Source: Desulfovibrio sp. (GTDB taxonomy: Bacteria; Desulfobacterota; Desulfovibrionia; Desulfovibrionales; Desulfovibrionaceae). Taken from it: a stretch of 5,061 nucleotides of DNA. Both the position numbers and the translations under genes were made by a program. Below the pieces are notes generated by a model, which was not told the DNA's origin, did not search any database, and saw only the letters and a program-made list of their open reading frames with translations. Positions 1 to 4,880 of the stretch are shown here, one piece after another (within the stretch, counting starts at the first letter, position 1; each line of letters starts with the position of its first letter). The stretch spans positions 148 to 5,208 of the forward strand of contig DQED01000373.1 in the NCBI GenBank assembly GCA_003525525.1, read 5' to 3'.

Positions 1-752
1 CGGGCGGTCCATGCGGGAAGGTGCGGCAGCTTCACGCTCAGGATCGCGGCCTGCAGCCCGTCGAGCCGGCTGTTGATGCCTTCAATCTCGTGGTCACCCT
101 TCCGCAGGCCGCCATGCCGGGCGAACATCGCCATATGGCGCGCCAGCGCCGGGTCGTCGGTGACGATGGCGCCAGCATCGCCCATGGCGCCGAGATTCTT
201 GCCGGGGTAGAAGGAATAGGTCGCGGCCACGCCGAACGTGCCCACCTTCTTGCCGGCGATTTCGGCCAGGTGCGCCTGGGCGCAGTCTTCCATCACCCAC
301 AGGCCATGCTGCGCGGCGATGGACAGAATGGCCGGCATATCCGCCGCCTGCCCGTAAAGATGCACCGGGATGATGCCGACCGTGCGGCCGGTAATCACTT
401 CGGCCAGCTTTGCGGGATCGAGCGTCCGCGTTGCCGGATCAATGTCGCACAGGACGACCTTGCCCCCGGCCTGGGTCACCGCCTCGCTGGTCGATATCCA
501 GGTCATGGCGGGGACGATGACCTCGTCTCCCGCCTTCACCTCGAGCGCGGTGAGGGCGATATAGATGGCGTCAGTGCCGTTGGCGCAGGACACGCAGTGT
601 TGGGCGTCGTTCGTCCTGGCGAAAGCTTCCTCGAAGGCGAGGACATGCGGTCCACGGATGAAGCTCGACGTCGCTATGACGGAGGCGATAGCCGCGTCGA
701 GTTCGGGCTTGAGGTTCAGATACTGCCGGTGCAGGTCAGCGAACGGGACCAT
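1..752 (-). CDS. DegT/DnrJ/EryC1/StrS-family PLP aminotransferase, sugar type (C-terminus outside window)
   Basis: Predicted cytoplasmic PLP enzyme that transfers an amino group, usually from glutamate, to a keto-sugar nucleotide. The 250 visible codons cover the N-terminal and catalytic parts; the frame is open at position 1, so perhaps a third is missing. Visible family marks are MVPFADLHRQY at the start, SCANGTDA (55-62), HLYGQ (131-135), MEDCAQAH (154-161), SFYPGKNLGAMGDAGA (180-195) with K185 as the expected PLP Schiff-base lysine, ARHGG (211-215) and NSRLDGLQAAIL (227-238). The start at 752 is preferred because AAGGCGG lies just upstream and family members normally begin close to this motif. 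An in-frame ATG at 770 would add MSQGGT with a poorer ribosome site. It follows the acyltransferase by 23 bases, implying one operon. The family resembles WbpE, FdtB and QdtB; the exact sugar product is not determinable. Confidence 0.93.
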   Translation of the reverse strand, partial: MVPFADLHRQYLNLKPELDAAIASVIATSSFIRGPHVLAFEEAFARTNDAQHCVSCANGTDAIYIALTALEVKAGDEVIVPAMTWISTSEAVTQAGGKVVLCDIDPATRTLDPAKLAEVITGRTVGIIPVHLYGQAADMPAILSIAAQHGLWVMEDCAQAHLAEIAGKKVGTFGVAATYSFYPGKNLGAMGDAGAIVTDDPALARHMAMFARHGGLRKGDHEIEGINSRLDGLQAAILSVKLPHLPAWTA

Positions 753-756
753 GGTT

Positions 757-763
757 CCGCCTT
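757..763 (-). promoter_or_regulatory. Ribosome binding site deciding the aminotransferase start
   Basis: On the minus strand AAGGCGG sits four bases before the ATG at 752, with AAGG seven bases away. The alternative in-frame ATG at 770 has only GGA about nine bases upstream. This favours 752 as the main start. Confidence 0.5.
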
Positions 764-775
764 GGGACATGTGTA

Positions 776-1417
776 CTATCCGTTGGGTTCGATGCCGCCG
801 GGCGCATCGGCCCGGTCGGCGCCTGGGGAGGCCAGCGGCCGCAGCAGGCGGGCCGGATTGCCGGCATAAATGCCGGGTTCCACGATGTCGCGCGTCACCA
901 CGCTGCCGGCCCCGATCACGACATGATCGCAGATCGCCACCGGCAGGATGGTCGCATTCGACCCTATAGACACGTTGTTGCCGATTGTGGTCGCGCGCCA
1001 GAGCGCGCGCCGCCCGCGCGCCGGGCCGCCGGTTTCGAACAGGTCGTTGATGAACATCACGCCATGCGCGACGACGCAGTCATTTCCAATCGTGACCAGT
1101 TCGCAGATGAAACTGTGCGACTGGATGCGGCAGCGATCACCTACGCGCACGCCCGACTGGACTTCGACGAACGGGCCGATGAACACGTCGTCGCCGACGG
1201 CCACCCCTTCCCACAAGGCGACGTGGCACTTGACCGTGACCCGGTCGCCGAGCGTCACCCCGCCCTCGATGAAGACATGGTCGCAGATGTTGGCGTCGCG
1301 GCCGATGACCGCGCCCGGCAACACGTGGGCAAACGCCCAGATGCGCGTTCCCGGCCCCACGGATGCCGATTCGCAAATTCCCGCCGCATGCACGAAGACG
1401 TCCCTTGGCGCGTTCAC
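776..1417 (-). CDS. Left-handed beta-helix (hexapeptide repeat) acyltransferase, sugar N-acetyltransferase type
   Basis: A 213-residue predicted cytoplasmic acyl-CoA-dependent acyltransferase. From about residue 8 to 180 it is made of hexapeptide turns of the [LIV]-G-x4 kind, for example SVGPGTRIW (19-27), AVIGRDANI (36-44), VTLGDRV (54-60), VAVGDDVFIG (72-81), VTIGNDCVV (108-116), TTIGNNVSIGSNATI (143-157) and HVVIGAGSVVTRDI (165-178). It closes with YAGNPARLLRPL (184-195), the usual end of this fold. HGVMFINDLF (118-127) matches the loop found in WbpD/FdtC/QdtC-type sugar N-acetyltransferases. It starts at GTG; AAGGAG eight bases upstream supports this. A polar tail of about 18 residues follows the helix. 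With the aminotransferase downstream, it probably acylates the amino group that enzyme installs. The acyl group and sugar are inferred, not seen. Confidence 0.92.
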   Translation of the reverse strand: MNAPRDVFVHAAGICESASVGPGTRIWAFAHVLPGAVIGRDANICDHVFIEGGVTLGDRVTVKCHVALWEGVAVGDDVFIGPFVEVQSGVRVGDRCRIQSHSFICELVTIGNDCVVAHGVMFINDLFETGGPARGRRALWRATTIGNNVSIGSNATILPVAICDHVVIGAGSVVTRDIVEPGIYAGNPARLLRPLASPGADRADAPGGIEPNG

Positions 1418-1423
1418 CTGCCC

Positions 1424-1431
1424 TGCTCCTT
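1424..1431 (-). promoter_or_regulatory. Strong ribosome binding site supporting the acyltransferase GTG start
   Basis: The minus strand reads GCAAGGAGCAGGGCAG and then GTG. AAGGAG lies eight bases from the GTG codon at 1417-1415. No better ATG lies nearby, and the protein from this GTG begins directly with the beta-helix. Confidence 0.6.
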
Positions 1432-1460
1432 GCGTTTGCGACGCACGATAGCGGGGAAGC

Positions 1461-1501
1461 GTCCGGCACGCCAGCCGGCCGATTGCCCGCCCGCGCCGGA
1501 C
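1461..1501. repeat. Inverted repeat in the divergent intergenic region
   Basis: GTCCGGC (1461-1467) is repeated as its reverse complement GCCGGAC (1495-1501), 27 bases apart. The right arm falls between the proposed -35 and -10 elements, where an operator could act. In DNA this GC-rich, chance is a real alternative. Confidence 0.3.
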
Positions 1502-1511
1502 ATGCTAGGTT
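1483..1511 (+). promoter_or_regulatory. Candidate promoter for the flavoprotein-radical SAM pair
   Basis: TTGCCC (1483-1488) and TAGGTT (1506-1511) are separated by 17 bases. TG at 1503-1504 gives an extended -10 (TGC before TAGGTT). Each hexamer has only moderate agreement with the sigma-70 consensus. Transcription would start near 1518, leaving a leader of about 37 bases before the ATG at 1555. No equally good minus-strand promoter was found in this gap. Confidence 0.35.
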
Positions 1512-1536
1512 TTCCCATGCTCACGCTCCCTTTCCC

Positions 1537-1549
1537 CCGGAATATCCGG
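1537..1549. repeat. Small inverted repeat in the leader of the flavoprotein gene
   Basis: CCGGA-ATA-TCCGG forms a five-base stem with a three-base loop, ending five bases before the ATG at 1555. It overlaps the only purine-rich bases (GGAA) that could serve as the ribosome site, so it could weaken initiation. Whether it matters is unknown. Confidence 0.3.
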
Positions 1550-1554
1550 CCGTC

Positions 1555-2901
1555 ATGAGCGCCGCCATGGACAAGCACGTCATCGTCGGCGGCGGCGTGG
1601 CCGGACTGGTCTGCGCCGTGCGCCTCGCCGAAGCCGGCCTGCCGGTCGTCGTCCTCGAACGCGAACCCGAGGTGGGGGGGCTTTTGCGCTCCTTCACCCT
1701 GGACGACGTCGTGTTCGACCTCGGGCCCCACGTGCTCTTTCTGGAGCACGACGGCCCGGGCGAGGGCTTCCTGCGCGAAACCCTGGCCGGGAAGCCCGTC
1801 ATCCGCCACCCCTTCGCCTTCGCCATCGCGGCGGGCGGGCGGCATTGGAAATTCCCCAACCACTTCGATTTCCTGCGCTACCCCCTGCGCTACAAGATCG
1901 AGGCGCTGCGCGCGGCGACCAAACGCCGGGGCGCGCCGCCGCCGGAACCCATCCCGGCCTCGCTCGAGCTTGCGGAAAAAAGCGGACCGGGGCTCTACGC
2001 CCTGCTCTTTCGCGACCTGTTCGCCAAAAAGGCGCTCATGCCGCCGCAGGAGCTGCACCACCACTGGCTGGCGCGCGTGGACCGCACCATCGACAACGAA
2101 AAGGAGCCCTTCGTGCGGCGCGGCAAGGCCGCGGCCGTGCTCGGGGCGCTTTCCCGCCTGCGCCAGCGCTACACCTACCCGGCCGGAGGCCTCGGCGACG
2201 TGCCTGCCCTGCTGGCCACGCGCATCCGGCGGGCCGGGGGCGAAATCGTCGCCGGCGTGGGGGCAATCTCCCTGGTCCGCGACGGGGAGCGCGTCGCGGC
2301 GGTCGTCGCCGACGGCCGCGAAATCGCCGCGCGCCATCTGGTCTGGACCGCGCCGCTCAATGCCCTAAACGCCGCGCTCGGCGCGCAGGCGCCGCTCCTG
2401 CCCACGGTGACCATGCGCCTGGTCATGCTCACCTACGATAGCCCCGCGCCGCCTTTTCGGCCCTTCGTCTACACCTACCACCCCGACCCGGAGCTCACGG
2501 CCAACCGCGTCTACTATCCCCGCTCCATCTTCCGCGAGCGCGGCCCGGCAGGCCGCGAAGGGCTGTGCTTGGAAATCAACGTGGCGCCCGGCGACGCCGC
2601 GCCGCCGGGCGAGGAAGAAACCATCGCGGCGGCCATCGCCGACGTGGCGCGCCTGGGGCTCTACCCGGCCTCGGCCCTGCGCCGGGCCAAAGCCTTCACC
2701 CTGCCGGCGTCCATGCCCGTCTATCCCCTCAACTACGAAGCGCGCCTTGCCGCTGCGGCCGCGCCCGTGCGCGGCCTGGCCAACGCCCATGCCGTGGGCC
2801 GCCAGGGCGGCTTCTACTTCTGCCTGACCCCGGCCGCCGTGACGCAGGGCCTCAAGATGGCGGCGCACCTTCTCGGCGAAACCGCAACACACGGAGCATA
2901 G
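1555..2901 (+). CDS. FAD-dependent amine-oxidase/protoporphyrinogen-oxidase-like flavoprotein
   Basis: A 448-residue predicted cytoplasmic flavoprotein. The N-terminus has the dinucleotide-binding fold: HVIVGGGVAGL (8-18) carries GxGxxG, and VVVLERE (31-37) supplies the acidic residue at the end of the second strand. VGGLL (40-44) is the GG-doublet motif, followed by FDLGPH (54-59). YPAGGLGDVPALL (208-220) is the conserved mid-protein segment of the amine-oxidase/PPOX superfamily. AHAVGRQGGFYFC (411-423) followed by AVTQGLKMAAHLLG (428-441) is the usual C-terminal FAD-contacting region. Length is typical. There is no signal peptide. Superfamily members oxidise amines, porphyrinogens or carotenoids, or rearrange UDP-galactose; the substrate here is unknown. 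Alternative starts are the in-frame ATG at 1567 and, less likely, upstream codons lacking the fold. The radical SAM gene follows after five bases. Confidence 0.9.
   Translation: MSAAMDKHVIVGGGVAGLVCAVRLAEAGLPVVVLEREPEVGGLLRSFTLDDVVFDLGPHVLFLEHDGPGEGFLRETLAGKPVIRHPFAFAIAAGGRHWKFPNHFDFLRYPLRYKIEALRAATKRRGAPPPEPIPASLELAEKSGPGLYALLFRDLFAKKALMPPQELHHHWLARVDRTIDNEKEPFVRRGKAAAVLGALSRLRQRYTYPAGGLGDVPALLATRIRRAGGEIVAGVGAISLVRDGERVAAVVADGREIAARHLVWTAPLNALNAALGAQAPLLPTVTMRLVMLTYDSPAPPFRPFVYTYHPDPELTANRVYYPRSIFRERGPAGREGLCLEINVAPGDAAPPGEEETIAAAIADVARLGLYPASALRRAKAFTLPASMPVYPLNYEARLAAAAAPVRGLANAHAVGRQGGFYFCLTPAAVTQGLKMAAHLLGETATHGA
2893..2896 (+). promoter_or_regulatory. Ribosome binding site for the radical SAM gene inside the end of the flavoprotein gene
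   Basis: GGAG at 2893-2896 is within the last codons of the flavoprotein gene and ten bases before the ATG at 2907. This placement suggests translational coupling of the two genes. Confidence 0.5.
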
Positions 2902-2906
2902 CGCCC

Positions 2907-3965
2907 ATGGGACTGCTCGATTCCGCCCTGGCCACCAAAGGCGCGGGCACGGCCGAACGCCTGAAAATCCTCAAGCGCCACGCCCAGGCGTTCCTGCGTC
3001 ACGCCACGCCCGGGCGGCTGCGCAACTTCGCGCGCGCCGAACGCAACCGCCTGCAAAAGCGCACGGTCCTCGACTCGATGCCCTACATCCTCAAAATCGA
3101 GAGCACCAACATCTGCAACCTGCGCTGCGCCTACTGCTACGACGACCGCCGCCCGCCCCGCGACGACGAACGGCCCTTCGGCCGCATGACCCTGGAGCAG
3201 TTCCGCAAGATCCTCGACGACGTGGGCGCGTACCTGTTCAAGATCAACCTCTACGGCTTCGGCGAGCCGTTCCTGTTCCCCGAGACCCTGGACATGATCC
3301 GCCTGGCGGCCGCGCGCAACATCGGCGTGGGCGTCTCCTCCAACCTCACCCACCGCGACCCGGAGCTCGCCCGGCGCATCGTGGCCTCGGGGCTCGAGGT
3401 GCTCATCTTCTCCTGCCACGGCGTGTCCCAGGAGGCGAGCGGGCGCTTCATGCGCGGCGGCAACCCCGACGTGGCCCTGGCCGCGCTTCGCGCCGTCATC
3501 GAGGAACGCCGCAAGGCCGGCAGCGCCACGCCCTTTATCGACTGGCAGTACTGCGTCACGGGGTTCAACGAGCACGAGGTTCCCGCCGCCCGCGAAAAGG
3601 CCCGGGAACTCGGCGTGGACCAGGTACGCTTCATCAAGCCCTTTTTCCCGGCCGACGCCCCGGACGACTGGTTTTCCACGCGTTTTCCGCGCCAGACCCT
3701 GCGCCCCGACGCGCAGGCACCCTCGCCCGGCTGCTCGTGGCTGTACCGCTCGGCCTACGTCAACTGGGACGGCGGGCTCATCCCCTGCTGCCGCGACCCC
3801 CGCGACCCGTCCGTGGATTTCGGCAACGTGCTCTCCACGCCGTTTCGCGAGGTCTGGAACAACGCCAAATACCAGGCCGCCCGGGCGCTTTTGGCCGATC
3901 CCCGGCAAAACGCGCTGCGCGCCGGCATCGTCTGCGGCCGCTGCCCTGTGACGAAGGTACGGTAG
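2907..3965 (+). CDS. Radical SAM protein with SPASM-type C-terminal iron-sulfur domain
   Basis: A 352-residue predicted cytoplasmic enzyme that would cleave S-adenosylmethionine to a 5'-deoxyadenosyl radical. ESTNICNLRCAYCYDD (65-80) contains the CxxxCxxC motif (C70, C74, C77) binding the SAM [4Fe-4S] cluster. GFGEP (117-121) stands where radical SAM enzymes carry GGEP. The C-terminal part, from about 275, has GCSW (C276), VNWDGGLIPCC (285-295), FGNVLSTPFREVW (305-317) and CGRC (343-346), the SPASM pattern for at least one auxiliary cluster. Residues 1-55 precede the barrel and are rich in Arg and Lys. SPASM relatives include peptide-modifying enzymes and alcohol dehydrogenases acting on sugars; the substrate here is unknown. 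Gene order and the five-base gap make it a partner of the flavoprotein. No precursor peptide is visible beside it. Confidence 0.92.
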   Translation: MGLLDSALATKGAGTAERLKILKRHAQAFLRHATPGRLRNFARAERNRLQKRTVLDSMPYILKIESTNICNLRCAYCYDDRRPPRDDERPFGRMTLEQFRKILDDVGAYLFKINLYGFGEPFLFPETLDMIRLAAARNIGVGVSSNLTHRDPELARRIVASGLEVLIFSCHGVSQEASGRFMRGGNPDVALAALRAVIEERRKAGSATPFIDWQYCVTGFNEHEVPAAREKARELGVDQVRFIKPFFPADAPDDWFSTRFPRQTLRPDAQAPSPGCSWLYRSAYVNWDGGLIPCCRDPRDPSVDFGNVLSTPFREVWNNAKYQAARALLADPRQNALRAGIVCGRCPVTKVR

Positions 3966-3985
3966 GGGAGAGGGGAAGAGAAGAT

Positions 3986-4045
3986 CGGGGCGCTGTCCCG
4001 AGCCCCGCCGGGGGGCATGAAGCCCCCCGGTCCCTCTCGCAAGGG
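3986..4045. terminator. Triple-hairpin intergenic element between convergent genes
   Basis: Three stem-loops follow one another. CGGGG/TCCCG (3986-3990 with 3996-4000, one G-T pair) is first. The strongest is CCGGGGGGC/GCCCCCCGG (4008-4016 with 4022-4030), a perfect nine-base stem with loop ATGAA. CCCT/AGGG (4032-4035 with 4042-4045) is third. There is no T run after any stem on either strand, so it is not a classical intrinsic terminator. Its place between convergent genes suggests a transcript end or RNA-stabilising element, or a dispersed genomic repeat. Confidence 0.4.
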
Positions 4046-4065
4046 GGAAAGGAGTCCCGGCGAGG

Positions 4066-4362
4066 CTAATACGGGGTGTCGTTGCTTTCCACGGCACTCC
4101 AGACGTTGAGCGGCATGTCGTTGTCGAGCACGCGATCCACGAAGCCGTTGTTCTTCCGGTCGATCTTCTTCCAGGCCGTCTCGGCTTTCTGCTTGTCCTT
4201 CCACTGCGCCACGAACTCTTCCTTGGTGATCTTGCCGTCCTTGTTCACGTCGTACTTGGCGTAGACTTCATCCAGCGACGTATAGCTCTTTTTCTTGGCG
4301 CAGCCGCCCACCGCAACAAGAAGGGTCACCGCCACCGCCAGAGTCCAGAAAATCCGCATCAT
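4066..4362 (-). CDS. Small EF-hand lipoprotein
   Basis: A 98-residue predicted lipoprotein. The signal peptide has a short charged start, a hydrophobic core (residues 4-18) and a lipobox VGGC with the lipidated cysteine at 21. Alanine rather than aspartate follows, so outer-membrane sorting is expected in a Gram-negative cell. The mature part carries one canonical EF-hand loop, DVNKDGKITKEE (38-49), with acidic or polar ligands at loop positions 1, 3, 5 and 12 and glycine at 6, so it probably binds calcium. A second loop at 68-79 (DRKNNGFVDRVL) is degenerate, with Lys at position 3 and Leu at 12. AGGAG lies six bases before the ATG at 4362; the adjacent in-frame ATG at 4359 would also work. 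It is transcribed toward the radical SAM gene. A role in calcium sensing or envelope structure is possible, but its function is not recognised. Confidence 0.85.
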   Translation of the reverse strand: MMRIFWTLAVAVTLLVAVGGCAKKKSYTSLDEVYAKYDVNKDGKITKEEFVAQWKDKQKAETAWKKIDRKNNGFVDRVLDNDMPLNVWSAVESNDTPY

Positions 4363-4469
4363 GCCGTGCTCCTTTTCCCGTCGTATCAGGTTTCACGCGC
4401 CAAGCGCGCCGTATCGCCAGGGCCGTCGCCGCATTTGGAAGGGCTGTCCCGCATCCCGGCCGGGCAGGG

Positions 4470-4514
4470 AAAAAACCAACCAGTCCGCGACGTCGCAACA
4501 ACGTAGCGTCGCGG
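4470..4514 (-). terminator. Possible minus-strand hairpin with T run
   Basis: CCGCGACG (4485-4492) and CGTCGCGG (4507-4514) form a perfect eight-base stem with a 14-base loop. On the minus strand the stem is followed, after nine bases, by six T (4475-4470). The gap between stem and T run is longer than in a typical intrinsic terminator. Confidence 0.25.
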
Positions 4515-4515
4515 G

Positions 4516-4614
4516 GCAAGCGGGACAGATCACGGGACTCGGGCTTGCAAGGCACAGGGATTCGGCTTGCACGGGCCCCTGGCCAAAAGCGGCCATGCGG
4601 CCGCTGCGGCAAGC
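4516..4614. repeat. Four copies of GCAAGC/GCTTGC
   Basis: GCAAGC occurs at 4516-4521 and 4609-4614, and its reverse complement GCTTGC at 4543-4548 and 4565-4570. The two middle copies share the longer word GGCTTGCA (4542-4549, 4564-4571), spaced 22 bases, about two DNA turns. The outer copy at 4609 is a further 44 bases away. This could be a cluster of regulator sites; no known regulator is assigned. Confidence 0.3.
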
Positions 4615-4631
4615 ATGCGCCGCACCGCCAT
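4530..4631 (-). CDS. Doubtful 33-residue small ORF
   Basis: An ATG at 4631 is preceded at five bases by GGGAGG (4642-4637), a good ribosome site. The 33-residue product begins MAVRRM and has a short Ala/Leu-rich stretch (7-16) like a minimal signal or membrane segment. CKPNPC (20-25) follows, then a short tail. It ends shortly before the hairpin at 4485-4514. Against it, the same frame stays open upstream to 4796, as non-coding GC-rich frames do, and a second hairpin (4588-4605) lies within it. No relative is recognised. It may well be non-coding. Confidence 0.15.
   Translation of the reverse strand: MAVRRMLAAAAAWPLLARGPCKPNPCALQARVP
4585..4605 (-). terminator. Possible short minus-strand hairpin with T run
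   Basis: AGCGGCC (4588-4594) and GGCCGCT (4599-4605) form a seven-base stem with a four-base loop. On the minus strand the stem runs directly into TTTT (the complement of 4588-4585). The T run is short, and no minus-strand transcript that it would end is established. Confidence 0.2.
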
Positions 4632-4776
4632 TGTCGCCTCCCGCATCTTGTCCGGAAGTCCTGTTTCCAACGAAAGTCCTACAGGAATCCGCGCCCGTGG
4701 CGCAAGAGGCGGCGGCCGGCAAGACGCACCTGGAAACGCCTTTTTCCCGCCGCCGCGGCGGTCCGGCCGGACGCCC

Positions 4777-4806
4777 TTGTCACCGCCCCGCGCCATGGGC
4801 TATTTC
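4777..4806 (+). promoter_or_regulatory. Candidate promoter for the right-edge gene
   Basis: TTGTCA (4777-4782) matches five of six bases of the -35 consensus. TATTTC (4801-4806) is a moderate -10 at 18-base spacing. Transcription would start near 4813, giving a leader of about 68 bases before the ATG at 4881. Confidence 0.4.
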
Positions 4807-4880
4807 ATGGACTTCCTGCGGTCGCGCCACGGCGCGTCTTTTCCTGCAACATCGCCAACCCGAGGACCAAGGATCGCGCC

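Larger units (their letters stand above)
4363..4880. other. Largely non-coding divergent intergenic region
   Basis: About 520 bases separate the divergent lipoprotein gene and the right-edge gene. Open frames cross it on both strands, but their translations are rich in Arg, Pro, Ala and Gly and show no domain, as expected of GC-rich non-coding DNA. Besides the separately listed elements it contains the perfect palindromes CCGCCGCGGCGG (4750-4761) and CCGGCCGG (4763-4770), and CGCGC-CAA-GCGCG (4396-4408) about 34 bases upstream of the lipoprotein start. No convincing promoter for the lipoprotein gene was found. Confidence 0.6.

Noticed and set aside
21..969. Long plus-strand open frames opposite the aminotransferase
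   Set aside because: The minus strand codes for a protein with complete family motifs; the plus frames give no recognisable domain and are its mirror in GC-rich DNA.
1363..1554. N-terminal extension of the flavoprotein frame back to 1363
   Set aside because: The dinucleotide-binding fold begins right after 1555. The extension is Arg/Pro-rich, overlaps the divergent acyltransferase start and its ribosome site, and shows no domain.
1414..2337. 307-codon minus-strand open frame opposite the flavoprotein
   Set aside because: Composition is Gly/Arg/Val-rich without motifs, and the plus strand encodes a clear flavoprotein.
2565..2906. Extended start for the radical SAM gene at 2565
   Set aside because: It would overlap the flavoprotein by more than 300 bases in another frame. 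The ATG at 2907 has a ribosome site and leaves a complete radical SAM domain.
2814..4097. 427-codon minus-strand open frame opposite the radical SAM gene
   Set aside because: It is a mirror of a strongly supported gene and also overlaps the end of the lipoprotein gene; no domain is seen.
4393..4722. 109-codon minus-strand open frame upstream of the lipoprotein
   Set aside because: No ribosome site or domain was found, composition is low-information, and it crosses the hairpins and repeat words of the intergenic region.
4750..4770. Palindromes CCGCCGCGGCGG and CCGGCCGG as an operator
   Set aside because: In sequence this GC-rich, short GC palindromes are expected by chance, and they lie upstream of the proposed promoter without a clear arrangement.
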